Made by a program: the position numbers and the translations under genes. A DNA stretch of 64,000 bases from Halopseudomonas maritima (GTDB lineage: Bacteria > Pseudomonadota > Gammaproteobacteria > Pseudomonadales > Pseudomonadaceae). The notes beneath the pieces were generated by a model. The model saw nothing but the letters and a program-made list of their open reading frames with translations, was not told where the DNA came from and made no database searches. Positions 34,053 through 43,312 of this stretch are shown here, piece by piece; positions within the stretch are counted from its first letter, which is position 1; every line of letters begins with the position of its first letter. The stretch spans positions 1,240,001 to 1,304,000 of the forward strand of contig NZ_CP079801.1 of the NCBI RefSeq assembly GCF_021545785.1. Reading direction: 5' to 3'.

Positions 34053-35915
34053 ATGCCAGCACCCGCCATGCCCGCGCCAATCACACAGTTCCCACGGCTG
34101 ATTTTTGCGCTGTTTTGTGTCATGGCGTTCGCTCTTTACCTGCTTTGGCAGGCACTGCTGGATGCCGAGCAGGAGCAAGCGCGCGCGCGCCTGCAGCTGG
34201 AAGCCGACGCCCTAGCCCACCAAATTCAAACCCGCTTCGAGCAGCAGGCCGCCACCCTGCTGCGCCTGGCCGAACGCTGGCCACAGCACCGCGACAATCG
34301 TGATTTGTGGCGCGAAAACGCCAACCAGCTACTGCGTGACTATCAGAATTTCCAGGCCATCGAGTGGCTGGACGCCAGTTTTCGCATGCGCTGGATCGAA
34401 CCACTGAACGGCAACGAGGCAGCAATCGGCCTTATCTACCCGAGAACCCACCCCAACTACCCGCTACTCACGGCGGCCCGTGACACCAGCCAACCTCGAC
34501 TAAGCAACTCGTTCGAACTGGTTCAGGGAGGACTGGGCCTGGCCTACTACATACCGCTGCACCGCATCAGCGGCGACCTGCGTCGCTTCGATGGCTTTCT
34601 ACTCGGCATCTTCCGCGTCGAAGTGCTGATCAACGACCTGCTCAGCGAACTGCAGGCCACCGACCGCAGCCTGCACCTGGAGGAGCAGGGCGTGACGCTG
34701 TTCGCCTCCGAAAGCGATTACCAGGCCGCACCCTGGAGTGTTAGCAGCCCGGTCACCCTGGCAGGCAACAGTAACTTTGTGCTGGTCATGCACCCCACCC
34801 ATCAATTACTCGTCAGCACCACCACCCATTTGCCGCTGATGGTAGTCATCTCCGGCACCCTGGCGGCGGCGCTGTTGTGCATTTCGCTGTTGCTTACCAT
34901 GCGCGGAGCGCAGCGCAGCCAGCAACTGGCGCTTAGCAATCATCAACTCCACGCCGAAATAAAGCGCCGCCAGGACACCGAGGAAAACCTGAAGCACAAT
35001 CAGGCTCGCCTGAAGTTGGTCCATGACATGACCGATCACAGTCACGACGCGCTGTTCATCATTGGTCTGGACCCGCTGGAAGTTGTCTACCTGAATCGTA
35101 CCTGCTGGCAAAGCCTGGGCTACAGCGAGATTGAGCTGCGCGAAATACTGCGCATTGCGCCGGACGACGTTATGCCCGGAGCCGTCAAGTGGCTGACCGA
35201 GTTGCGCGACATGATCCACAGCCAGGGCAACGCGATTTTCCAAAAACGTATCGTTCGCCGTGACGGCAGGAGCTTTCCGCTGGAGGTCAGCGTTCGCCAC
35301 CTGCGACGTATCGGTCGCGACTACCTGATTTGCGTCGGACGCGACAACAGCGAGCAGCTGCAACTGGCGGCCCGCCTGCAGCAACTATCACATCAAGACG
35401 GATTGACCGGGCTGTTCAATCGTCGCTACTTCGACAAGACACTGGTCAGCGAGTGGCGACGCCTGCGCCGCGAGCAAACGCCGCTCGGCTTGCTGATGCT
35501 GGATGTCGACCACTTCAAGCGTTTCAATGACGAGCTGGGCCACCAGGCGGGTGATGAGGCGCTGCAGCAGGTTGCCACTGCGCTGAACAGCTGCCTGATG
35601 CGCGAGGGGGACTGCGTCTGCCGCTACGGCGGCGAGGAGTTTGCGGCCATCTTGCCCGGCGCCGGCCCGCAGCAGTGCATGCAGGTGGCCGAACGGATTC
35701 ACGACGCCATTGCCACGCTCGGTATTCGTCACCCCAACACTACGGTTGCCGGAGGCGTGCTCACCATCAGTGTCGGCGCCGCCAGTTTGCTGCCGCAACC
35801 CGAGTGGAGCCCACATGACCTGGTACGCCAGGCCGATACCGCCCTTTACCGGGCCAAGGCCGCCGGGCGGAACCGCTCGCAACTGGCAGTGAGCACCGCC
35901 GATCAGCCTAAATAG
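34053..35915 (+). CDS. Membrane diguanylate cyclase with periplasmic CHASE-like sensor, PAS and GGDEF
   Basis: A 620-residue c-di-GMP synthase. It has a membrane helix at about 15-33, a periplasmic sensor (about 35-258, resembling CHASE, with NFQAIEWLDASFRMRWIEP), a second helix at about 260-283, a short coiled coil, a PAS domain (about 325-440) and a C-terminal GGDEF domain. The active site is intact as GGEEF (526-530), and the product-inhibition I-site REGD lies at 517-520, five residues before it. So it should be active and feedback-controlled. The 3' end overlaps the convergent ilvA gene by 13 bases. The signal sensed is unknown. Confidence 0.93.
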   Translation: MPAPAMPAPITQFPRLIFALFCVMAFALYLLWQALLDAEQEQARARLQLEADALAHQIQTRFEQQAATLLRLAERWPQHRDNRDLWRENANQLLRDYQNFQAIEWLDASFRMRWIEPLNGNEAAIGLIYPRTHPNYPLLTAARDTSQPRLSNSFELVQGGLGLAYYIPLHRISGDLRRFDGFLLGIFRVEVLINDLLSELQATDRSLHLEEQGVTLFASESDYQAAPWSVSSPVTLAGNSNFVLVMHPTHQLLVSTTTHLPLMVVISGTLAAALLCISLLLTMRGAQRSQQLALSNHQLHAEIKRRQDTEENLKHNQARLKLVHDMTDHSHDALFIIGLDPLEVVYLNRTCWQSLGYSEIELREILRIAPDDVMPGAVKWLTELRDMIHSQGNAIFQKRIVRRDGRSFPLEVSVRHLRRIGRDYLICVGRDNSEQLQLAARLQQLSHQDGLTGLFNRRYFDKTLVSEWRRLRREQTPLGLLMLDVDHFKRFNDELGHQAGDEALQQVATALNSCLMREGDCVCRYGGEEFAAILPGAGPQQCMQVAERIHDAIATLGIRHPNTTVAGGVLTISVGAASLLPQPEWSPHDLVRQADTALYRAKAAGRNRSQLAVSTADQPK

Positions 35916-37417
35916 AGCTTGTACGCCGGATTGTCGGTTTCGTCCCAATATTGGTAGCCAATACCGTCCAACGCCGCCGGAATCAGATGTCGCTCGCCCT
36001 CGGGTACTTGTAGGCCGGCGACCACACGGCCGTAGGCAGCGCCGTGGTTGCGGTAGTGGAACATCGAGATATTCCAGCGCCCGCCCAGCTTGTTGAGGAA
36101 GTTGAACAGCGCGCCCGGACGCTCCGGAAACTCAAAGCGAAACACCTGCTCGTCGGTCACGTATTCAGCATGGCCGCCAACCATGTGGCGAATATGCAGT
36201 TTGGCCAGCTCGTTATCGGTCAGGTCCAGCACCGGGAAGCCGTCGGCTGACAGCTGCTCGACCAGCTTGTCGCGCGGATCCAGCTCGGGGTGCGTCTGTA
36301 CACCCACGAAGATGTGCGCCTCGCTGCCGGTGTGGTAGCGGTAGTTGAACTCGGTAATCGCACGCTTGCCGATCGCCTCGCAAAACTGTTTGAAGCTGCC
36401 CGGCTTCTCGGGAATGGTCACCGCCAGCAGTGCTTCACGCCGCTCACCAATCTCGGCGCGTTCGGCCACGTGACGCAAACGATCAAAGTTGATGTTGGCG
36501 CCAGAATCGATGGCCACCAGTACCTGACCGCTGCACCCTTCGCGCTCGACATACTTCTTGATCCCGGCAACGCCCAGGCAGCCTGCCGGCTCGCAAATCG
36601 AGCGGGTATCGTCGTAGATATCCTTGATCGCCGCGCACATCTCGTCGGTGGTGACAGTGATGACCTCATCAACATACTGACGACATACCTCAAAGGTATG
36701 CTCACCAATCTGCGCTACCGCCACGCCATCGGCAAACAGCCCGACCTGCCCAAGCACGACCCGCTCATCAGCAGCCAGCGCGGCATGCAGACAGGCCGAA
36801 TCTTGTGGCTCGACACCGATCACCTTGATATCCGGGCGCAGGTATTTAACGTACGCGGCGATGCCAGCGACCAGGCCGCCACCGCCGACCGGGACGAAAA
36901 TCGCATTCAGCGGCCCCTGCACCTGACGCAAAATTTCCATTGCCACGGTGCCCTGACCGGCAATGGTGTCGGGGTCATCGTAAGGGTGAATGTAGACGTA
37001 GCCCTTTTCCTTCACCAGTTTCTGCGAATAGGCCAGCGCCTCGTCGAAGGCATCGCCGTGCAGCACCACCTTGCCGCCACGGGCACGCACCGCCTTGACC
37101 TTGATCTCGGGCGTGGTGCGCGGCATCACGATGGTCGCCTTCACACCCATGTGCCGTGCGGCGTAGGCCAGGCCCTGGGCATGGTTACCCGCCGAAGCAG
37201 CCACCACGCCGCAGGCGCGCTGCTCGTCGGTTAGCTGCGCCAGCTTGTTGTAGGCGCCACGAATCTTGAAGGAGAACACCGGCTGCAGGTCTTCGCGCTT
37301 GAGCAGCACCGTGTTGTCCAGACGTTCGGAGAGAAAGGGCGCCGGATGGACCGGCGTTTCCACCGCCACATCGTAGACAGGTGAGCAGAGAATCTTTTTA
37401 ACGTAGGTTTCCAGCAT
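35903..37417 (-). CDS. ilvA: Threonine ammonia-lyase, biosynthetic
   Basis: PLP enzyme that deaminates threonine to 2-oxobutanoate, the first step of isoleucine synthesis. The 504-residue protein has the PLP lysine Lys51 in VFSFKIRGAYNKL, the glycine-rich phosphate loop VPVGGGGLVAGIAAYVK, and two C-terminal ACT-like regulatory domains (about 330-500), the layout of the isoleucine-inhibited biosynthetic form. ATG at 37417. It is divergent from rpiA, and the two share a 128-base control region. Confidence 0.96.
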   Translation of the reverse strand: MLETYVKKILCSPVYDVAVETPVHPAPFLSERLDNTVLLKREDLQPVFSFKIRGAYNKLAQLTDEQRACGVVAASAGNHAQGLAYAARHMGVKATIVMPRTTPEIKVKAVRARGGKVVLHGDAFDEALAYSQKLVKEKGYVYIHPYDDPDTIAGQGTVAMEILRQVQGPLNAIFVPVGGGGLVAGIAAYVKYLRPDIKVIGVEPQDSACLHAALAADERVVLGQVGLFADGVAVAQIGEHTFEVCRQYVDEVITVTTDEMCAAIKDIYDDTRSICEPAGCLGVAGIKKYVEREGCSGQVLVAIDSGANINFDRLRHVAERAEIGERREALLAVTIPEKPGSFKQFCEAIGKRAITEFNYRYHTGSEAHIFVGVQTHPELDPRDKLVEQLSADGFPVLDLTDNELAKLHIRHMVGGHAEYVTDEQVFRFEFPERPGALFNFLNKLGGRWNISMFHYRNHGAAYGRVVAGLQVPEGERHLIPAALDGIGYQYWDETDNPAYKLYLG

Positions 37418-37505
37418 GGAGGCAGTCGGCTAGCAGAGGGACGGGAAAGCGGCCAGTCTAGCGAATCAAGGCCGGCCCGACTACACGCCGGTCCCGCCAA
37501 GCCCG

Positions 37506-37511
37506 TATAAT
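37506..37511 (+). promoter_or_regulatory. -10 element of the rpiA promoter
   Basis: TATAAT, a perfect -10 hexamer, lies 35 bases before the rpiA ATG in the ilvA-rpiA divergent gap. No convincing -35 hexamer at 16-18 bases was found, so the full promoter is not defined. Confidence 0.5.
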
Positions 37512-37545
37512 CGCGTTTTTTGCCCGCCCGTGACGAGGAGCCGAG

Positions 37546-38220
37546 ATGACCCAGGACGAACTGAAACAGGCGGTAGGACAGGCCGCCGTGGAGCGCCTGC
37601 TGCCGCATCTGGATGAAAACAGCATTGTCGGCGTTGGCACCGGCTCTACCGCCAACTGCTTTATCGACGCGCTAGCCAAACACAAGCTGGCCTTCGACGG
37701 CGCCGTCGCCAGCTCGGAAGCCACCGCCGAGCGCCTAAAAAGCCACGGCATTACCGTCTACGACCTGAACGGCGTGCCGCAGCTGGACTTTTATGTCGAT
37801 GGCGCGGATGAAAGCAACGAGAACCTAGAACTGATCAAGGGTGGTGGCGCGGCGCTGACGCGCGAGAAAATCGTTGCGGCCGTTGCCAAAACATTCATCT
37901 GCATCGCCGATGAAAGCAAGCTGGTGCCGGTGCTCGGCAACTTCCCGCTGCCGGTTGAGGTCATACCGATGGCGCGCAGCCACGTGGCCCGCGAGATCGT
38001 CAAACTCGGCGGGGACCCGGTCTACCGCGAAGGCTGCGTGACCGACAACGGCAACGTCATCCTCGACGTTTACAACATGTCGATTGTTAACCCCAAACAG
38101 CTGGAAGCCGACCTCAACGCCATTGTCGGTGTGGTCTGCAACGGCCTGTTCGCGGCTCGCCCGGCAGATGTACTGCTGCTTGGCACCCCCCAGGGCGTAC
38201 GCACTATCGAGCGCAGCTGA
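37546..38220 (+). CDS. rpiA: Ribose-5-phosphate isomerase A
   Basis: Interconverts ribose 5-phosphate and ribulose 5-phosphate in the pentose phosphate pathway. The 224-residue protein shows VGVGTGSTANCFIDAL, the active-site stretch YVDGADESNENLELIKGGG and ALTREKIVAAVAKTFICIAD, with the catalytic Glu/Lys residues in place. GACGAGGAGCC precedes the ATG. Divergent from ilvA, as in other pseudomonads. Confidence 0.97.
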   Translation: MTQDELKQAVGQAAVERLLPHLDENSIVGVGTGSTANCFIDALAKHKLAFDGAVASSEATAERLKSHGITVYDLNGVPQLDFYVDGADESNENLELIKGGGAALTREKIVAAVAKTFICIADESKLVPVLGNFPLPVEVIPMARSHVAREIVKLGGDPVYREGCVTDNGNVILDVYNMSIVNPKQLEADLNAIVGVVCNGLFAARPADVLLLGTPQGVRTIERS

Positions 38221-38239
38221 GACGCGAGGCCTTGCTCAC

Positions 38240-39133
38240 CTAATCCCCCGGCACAAAGCGATAGAACAGATTAGGCTCGCTGACCAGATACAACCGCCGC
38301 TGCTCATCCATCGCCAACCCTTCGGCCTGTGGCACCGTGTGCTCCAGGCCGTGCATGCCGCGCCATAACCCCAGCAGGCTGCGCGGATGGCTGTCTTCGT
38401 CATACTCGACCAGCATGTTTGATTCGTCGCTGAGCAGCAACAGATGCCCGGTGTCATCGTGCAGGCTCAGGGAGGACAGGTCGCGCATGAACAGCCAGGG
38501 TGAGTCCGGGGACTTCAGCTCCTCGATACGAATGGCGATCGGCGCGCCAGGCGGCGCGCCGATAAAGCCACTGACCGCCATCACACGCAAGGGGTCTCGC
38601 TCCTTGACCACCAGCAAGCGCTGCTGTCGCTGATCCCAGGACAACCCCTCAAACCCCTTGTTGCCATTGAGGTCCAGCCCTATGGTCAGACTGGGCGCGC
38701 CGGTAACGTCCAGCTCTGTGACGTCATCGGCTACCTCGACCTCGATCAGCCGCTGGGTGCGTTCCTCAGCGATCACAAAGCGGTTACCTGCCACATAGGT
38801 CAGACCTTCCATGTCGTGCACACCGTTGATGCGCACCTTGCGCAGCAGTTGGCCTTCAACCGACAGCTCCACCAGCAACGGCTCGCCGTTTAGCACCGCA
38901 AACAGCGTGCCGGTCTGCGGATTGAAGGTCAGGGCCGACACATCATCGTCCAGCCCCTTAATGGGCAGTCCCTGGATGTCGACCCGGTAGCGGTCCAGTG
39001 CCAGCGAGTCGGGGTGCGCTGGCGCCTGCTGCATCCGCCAGTTGTGCCACCAGAGCGCGTCCAGATGCAGGTAATGGATCACGGCTCCGCCCAGCACCAG
39101 CAGCATTACCAGGGCAATCAGCAACTTTTTCAT
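38240..39133 (-). CDS. SdiA-regulated domain protein (YjiK-like), envelope-anchored
   Basis: A 297-residue protein with an N-terminal signal-anchor helix (about 3-22) and a predicted beta-propeller of the SdiA-regulated family (pfam06977). Typical stretches are DDDVSALTFNPQTGTLFAVLN, DMEGLTYVAGNRFVIAEER, GFEGLSWDQRQQRLLVVKER and QAEGLAMDEQRRLYLVSEPN, which repeat at about 50-residue spacing as propeller blades. The role of the family is unknown beyond the link of one Salmonella/E. coli relative to SdiA control. It is convergent with rpiA. Confidence 0.85.
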   Translation of the reverse strand: MKKLLIALVMLLVLGGAVIHYLHLDALWWHNWRMQQAPAHPDSLALDRYRVDIQGLPIKGLDDDVSALTFNPQTGTLFAVLNGEPLLVELSVEGQLLRKVRINGVHDMEGLTYVAGNRFVIAEERTQRLIEVEVADDVTELDVTGAPSLTIGLDLNGNKGFEGLSWDQRQQRLLVVKERDPLRVMAVSGFIGAPPGAPIAIRIEELKSPDSPWLFMRDLSSLSLHDDTGHLLLLSDESNMLVEYDEDSHPRSLLGLWRGMHGLEHTVPQAEGLAMDEQRRLYLVSEPNLFYRFVPGD

Positions 39134-39185
39134 CGGCGCTCCAGACGTTGATAGCCCAACTGGGACCAGCGCCAGCGCCGCAGGT

Positions 39186-39854
39186 TCACCCAGCGATACG
39201 CGTCTCGACCTGCAACCGGCCCGGGATCGCCAGACTCAGCACATCTCCCGGGTTGAGCACACCCACACCGGCAGGTGTGCCGGTAATCACCACGTCGCCC
39301 GGCAACAGGGTGAACTGGGTCGCGATATGCCGCAGCAGCGCGATAATCGGGGTAATCATCTCCCCTGCCGTGCCGTATTGGCGACGCTCACCGTTGATGT
39401 CCAGTTGCAACGCCAGGGTATGCAGATCACCTGTCTCGGCTTTGGGTACAAAAGGCGACAGCGGGCAGGCGCCGTCGAAGCACTTGGCGCGCTCCCACGG
39501 GTGGCTCTTGCTCTTCAACTGATCCTGCAATTCACGCAGGGTCAGGTCGAGCGCCAGACCAACGCCAATGATCGCCGCCTCTGCTTCCTGGTCGCTGACC
39601 AGACCACTCAGCGGTGCACCGACCAGCAACGCAATCTCGGTCTCGTAATGCACCGGACCGCGGCCCTGGACCAGCTCAATCGGCGGCGTCATCGGAACGA
39701 CCGAGGTGGCCGGCTTGATAAACAACAGCGGTTCGGTTGGCACCGGATTGTTCAGCTCTCGGGCATGCTCGGCGTAGTTGCGCCCGACACACACCACCTT
39801 ACCCATCGGCAGATCAATCACACTGCCATCCACATACTGATGCTGGTAGCTCAT
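39186..39854 (-). CDS. Fumarylacetoacetate hydrolase family protein
   Basis: A 222-residue FAH-fold protein, the size of YcgM-type acylpyruvate hydrolases or oxaloacetate tautomerases. The metal-binding motif is HYETEIALLVG (His-x-Glu-x-Glu-like), with GKVVCVGRNYAEHARELNN near the start and GDVVITGTPAGVGVLNPGD near the end. The substrate cannot be read from the sequence. It lies 36 bases after the D-2-hydroxyglutarate dehydrogenase gene on the same strand, so it may be cotranscribed. Confidence 0.88.
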   Translation of the reverse strand: MSYQHQYVDGSVIDLPMGKVVCVGRNYAEHARELNNPVPTEPLLFIKPATSVVPMTPPIELVQGRGPVHYETEIALLVGAPLSGLVSDQEAEAAIIGVGLALDLTLRELQDQLKSKSHPWERAKCFDGACPLSPFVPKAETGDLHTLALQLDINGERRQYGTAGEMITPIIALLRHIATQFTLLPGDVVITGTPAGVGVLNPGDVLSLAIPGRLQVETRIAG

Positions 39855-39890
39855 ATACCCTGCTCTCGCTTTTGCCTTTGCTTGCCGCTG

Positions 39891-41282
39891 TCAGTTGAAT
39901 ATCTTGCCGGGGTTCATGATGCCGTTGGGGTCAAACACCGCCTTGATCGACTTCATCACCGCGATTTCTGCCGGGCTGCGGCTGTAGGTCAGATAGTCGC
40001 GCTTGGTCATGCCCACACCGTGCTCGGCAGAGATTGAGCCGTTGTACTTCTCGACAATCTCGAACACCCATTTGTTGACCGTTGCACACTTGGCGAAGAA
40101 CTCGTCCTTGGACAGGTTCTCGGGCTTCAGGATGTTCAGGTGCAGGTTGCCGTCGCCGATGTGACCGAACCAGACGATCTCGAAGTCCGGGTAGTGCTCA
40201 CCAACGATGGTATCGATGTCGTGCAGGAAGGCTGGCACCTTACCGACCGTCACCGAGATGTCGTTCTTATAAGGCGTCCAGTGGGAGATGGTCTCGGAGA
40301 TAAACTCGCGTAGCTTCCACAGGTTTTCCAACTGCTGCTGGCTCTGGCTCATCACGCCATCGAGCACCCAGCCCTGCTCCACGCAATGTTCGAAGGTGGC
40401 CAGCGCATCGTTGGCAACCTCTTCGCTGACCGCTTCAAACTCAAGCAACGCGTAGAAGGGGCAGTCGGTTTCGAACGGCGCAGGCACATCACCACGCCCC
40501 ATGATCTTGGCCATCGCCTTGTCGGAGAAAAACTCGAAAGCTGTCAGGTCGAGCTTGCCCTGAAAGGCGTGCAGTACCGGCATGATGGAGTCGAAGTCCG
40601 GCGTCCCCAGCACCATCGCCGTCAGATTTTTCGGCGCGCGCTCAAGGCGCATGGTCGCCTCAACCACAAAGCCCAGGGTACCTTCGGCGCCAATAAACAG
40701 CTGGCGCAGATCGTAGCCGGTAGCGTTCTTGATCAGGTCACGGTTCAGCTCCAGCAGCTCGCCAGTGCCGGTAACCACCTTCAGGCCGGCGACCCAGTTG
40801 CGGGTCATGCCGTAGCGAATCACCTTGATACCGCCGGCATTGGTGCCGATATTGCCGCCAATCTGGCTGGAACCGGCAGAGGCGAAGTCCACCGGATAGT
40901 ACAAACCCTTTTCTTCGGCAAACTGCTGCAGCTGCGCAGTAACAACACCAGGCTGACACACCACGGTGCGATCAAAGGCGTTGAACTCGCCAATCTGGTT
41001 CATGTAATCAAAAGACACCACGATCTCGCCATTGGCCGCTACCGCCGCCGCAGACAGGCCGGTACGACCACCGGAGGGCACCAGCGCCAGTTTCTGTTCA
41101 TTGGCAAAGCGCACCAGCGCCTGCACCTGCTCAACCGTCTTGGGAAATACGATGGCCAGCGGCGCCGGCGCAAAGTGCTTGGTCCAGTCCTTGCCCCAGT
41201 TGTCGAGGGACTCGGCATCAACGCGGACCTTGTCCGCATCCACCAGGGTCTTGAGGGTTTCAATCACAGCATCAGGGGTCAT
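39891..41282 (-). CDS. FAD-linked D-2-hydroxyglutarate dehydrogenase-type oxidase
   Basis: A 463-residue FAD enzyme with an FAD-binding PCMH domain (about 38-215, with LVPSGGRTGLSAAAVA and SSQIGGNIGTNAGGIKV) and the FAD-oxidase C-terminal domain with FGHIGDGNLHLNI and SAEHGVGMTKRDYL. The place next to, and divergent from, serA is that of the pseudomonad D-2-hydroxyglutarate dehydrogenase, shown in Pseudomonas stutzeri and P. aeruginosa to remove the D-2-hydroxyglutarate that SerA makes. This gives a clear functional pairing. Related glycolate or lactate oxidases are the alternative. Confidence 0.88.
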   Translation of the reverse strand: MTPDAVIETLKTLVDADKVRVDAESLDNWGKDWTKHFAPAPLAIVFPKTVEQVQALVRFANEQKLALVPSGGRTGLSAAAVAANGEIVVSFDYMNQIGEFNAFDRTVVCQPGVVTAQLQQFAEEKGLYYPVDFASAGSSQIGGNIGTNAGGIKVIRYGMTRNWVAGLKVVTGTGELLELNRDLIKNATGYDLRQLFIGAEGTLGFVVEATMRLERAPKNLTAMVLGTPDFDSIMPVLHAFQGKLDLTAFEFFSDKAMAKIMGRGDVPAPFETDCPFYALLEFEAVSEEVANDALATFEHCVEQGWVLDGVMSQSQQQLENLWKLREFISETISHWTPYKNDISVTVGKVPAFLHDIDTIVGEHYPDFEIVWFGHIGDGNLHLNILKPENLSKDEFFAKCATVNKWVFEIVEKYNGSISAEHGVGMTKRDYLTYSRSPAEIAVMKSIKAVFDPNGIMNPGKIFN

Positions 41283-41458
41283 GGTGCGCTCTCAAAGGGA
41301 ATTAATGCAGTACCTGAAGACTTTTCATGCGTCTGCGGGCATCAAAAAAGGCAGATTATGCTAGCATACGCGACTTCCGAAACAGGCCCCTTCTGTCATC
41401 CGCAGCCAAAGTGGCCTGCCTCGGACTTTCCGATATCAGCACCCGGGTAACTCACACC

Positions 41459-42688
41459 ATGGCCAACACCTCGCTGGACAAAAGCAAGATCAAGTTCCTG
41501 CTGCTCGAGGGCGTACACCAGACCGCCGTCGACACACTGAAGGCAGCCGGTTACACCAATATCGAGTACCACACCGGCTCGCTGCCTGAAGAGCAGCTGA
41601 AGGAATCCATTGCCGACGCCCATTTCGTCGGCATTCGCTCGCGCACCCAACTGACCGAAGAGGTCTTTGCGCAGGCGCACAAACTGGTCGCGGTAGGCTG
41701 CTTCTGTATCGGCACCAACCAGGTCGACCTGGACGCGGCCATGCGTCGTGGCGTAGCCGTATTCAACGCCCCTTACTCCAACACCCGCTCGGTTGCCGAG
41801 CTGGTGCTGGCCGAGGCGATTCTGCTGCTGCGCGGTATTCCGGAAAAGAACGCGGCCTGTCACGAAGGTGGCTGGAGCAAGAGCGCAACCGGCTCCTATG
41901 AAATCCGCGGCAAGAAGCTCGGCATTATCGGCTACGGCTCGATCGGCACGCAGCTGTCCGTGCTGGCTGAAGGCCTGGGCATGCAGGTGCTGTTCTACGA
42001 TGTGGTCACCAAGCTGCCGCTGGGTAACGCCACTCAGGTAGGCTCGCTGGCGGAACTGCTGGCCGAAGCCGATATCGTCACCCTGCACGTGCCGGAAACC
42101 GCCGCCACCAAGTGGATGATCGGTGAGAAGGAAATCCGCACCATGAAGCAGGGCGGCATCCTGATCAACGCCGCCCGCGGCACCGTGGTCGACATCGACG
42201 CACTGGCCTCTGCATTGGGCGACAAGCACCTGAGCGGTGCGGCAATCGACGTATTCCCGGTTGAGCCGCGTGCCAACGGCGAAGAGTTCGTCAGCCCGCT
42301 GCGCGAGTTCCAGAACTGCATCCTGACCCCGCACATCGGCGGCTCAACCATGGAAGCACAGGCCAACATCGGTCTGGAAGTCGCCGAGAAGCTGGTACGT
42401 TACAGCGACAACGGCACCTCCATCACCTCGGTCAACTTCCCGGAAGTGGCGCTGCCGTCGCACCCGGGCAAGCACCGCCTGCTGCACATCCACGAGAACG
42501 TGCCGGGCGTCATGAGCGAGATCAACCAGGTGTTCGCTGCCAACGGCATCAACATCTGCGGTCAGTTCCTGCAGACCAACGAGAAAGTCGGCTACGTCGT
42601 CATCGACGTCGACGCCGAATACTCAGACCTGGCTCTGGAGAAAATCCAGCAGGTCAAAGGCACCATCCGCGTTCGCGTGCTGTTCTAA
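41459..42688 (+). CDS. serA: D-3-phosphoglycerate dehydrogenase
   Basis: First enzyme of serine synthesis, 409 residues. The NAD-binding motif is IIGYGSIGTQLSVLAEGLG, and catalytic residues lie in INAARGTVV and LTPHIGGST. A C-terminal ACT domain (about 335-409, ENVPGVMSEINQVFAANGI) provides serine feedback control, as in the E. coli-type enzyme. The ATG at 41459 gives MANTSLDKSKIKFLLLEGV, the family start. A strong terminator follows. It is divergent from the D2HGDH gene. Confidence 0.97.
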   Translation: MANTSLDKSKIKFLLLEGVHQTAVDTLKAAGYTNIEYHTGSLPEEQLKESIADAHFVGIRSRTQLTEEVFAQAHKLVAVGCFCIGTNQVDLDAAMRRGVAVFNAPYSNTRSVAELVLAEAILLLRGIPEKNAACHEGGWSKSATGSYEIRGKKLGIIGYGSIGTQLSVLAEGLGMQVLFYDVVTKLPLGNATQVGSLAELLAEADIVTLHVPETAATKWMIGEKEIRTMKQGGILINAARGTVVDIDALASALGDKHLSGAAIDVFPVEPRANGEEFVSPLREFQNCILTPHIGGSTMEAQANIGLEVAEKLVRYSDNGTSITSVNFPEVALPSHPGKHRLLHIHENVPGVMSEINQVFAANGINICGQFLQTNEKVGYVVIDVDAEYSDLALEKIQQVKGTIRVRVLF

Positions 42689-42705
42689 GCAGCCAGCTGT
42701 AACGC

Positions 42706-42740
42706 AAAAAGGGGCACAACCTTGGTTGTGCCCCTTTTTT
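42706..42740 (+). terminator. Strong bidirectional-type intrinsic terminator after serA
   Basis: A-run, then GGGGCACAAC, a CTTG loop, GTTGTGCCCC and a run of six T. The stem is 10 bp without mismatch, and the A-run on the left mirrors the T-run, so it may also work for leftward transcripts. Confidence 0.95.
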
Positions 42741-42801
42741 ATGCCTGCGCCTTAACTCGACCAGTTAGCAGAGCAAACATGCAAGCCATCACGCTAGCTG
42801 T

Positions 42802-43281
42802 TTAGTCACCCAGCAACGCACGCAACTCGCCCACCTGCTCTTCATTAAATACCCGCACCCCCGCCTGCCGAAGAGCCGCTGCGGTCACCCCCTCCCCGCT
42901 TACCCGCACCCCAGAAAAGCTGCCGTCGTAGTTTTCGACATTGCCGCAGGACGGACTACGCGCCTTGAGCAGCGCAAAACGGATACGGTATCTACGTACC
43001 AGAGCCAGCGCCTGTTCAGCACCACGGACAAAGGCGGTGGTGACATCCTCGCCTCGGTCGGTAACCACAACCCGCTCACCGGCTAGCACCAACGCACCCT
43101 GCCCGCCCGGAATTTCCGCGGGCGGGCGCGGTGTCGGCAGGCCACCGGCAACTTCCGGACAGACCACCACCAGCCGGCCCTGGGACTGCCAGTCCAGCAG
43201 CAGCTGCGTGGGGTCAAACCCGCCGCCGTCGTAGCGAACGCGCTGCCCCAGAAGGCAGGCACTGATCAGCAGTTTTTCCAC
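42802..43281 (-). CDS. DUF523 family protein
   Basis: A 159-residue protein of the DUF523 (YbbK-like) family. The conserved cysteines are in LISACLLGQRVRYDGG and LLKARSPSCGN, and VCPEVAGGLPTPRPPAEI is typical. The pattern of cysteines may bind a metal or cluster, but the function is unknown. The start is GTG at 43281, with GGAGAG a few bases before it. It follows the oxygenase gene by about 30 bases on the same strand. Confidence 0.88.
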   Translation of the reverse strand: MEKLLISACLLGQRVRYDGGGFDPTQLLLDWQSQGRLVVVCPEVAGGLPTPRPPAEIPGGQGALVLAGERVVVTDRGEDVTTAFVRGAEQALALVRRYRIRFALLKARSPSCGNVENYDGSFSGVRVSGEGVTAAALRQAGVRVFNEEQVGELRALLGD

Positions 43282-43312
43282 GCGCTCTCCAATGGTGGCT
43301 ACGCGCCGAGAT

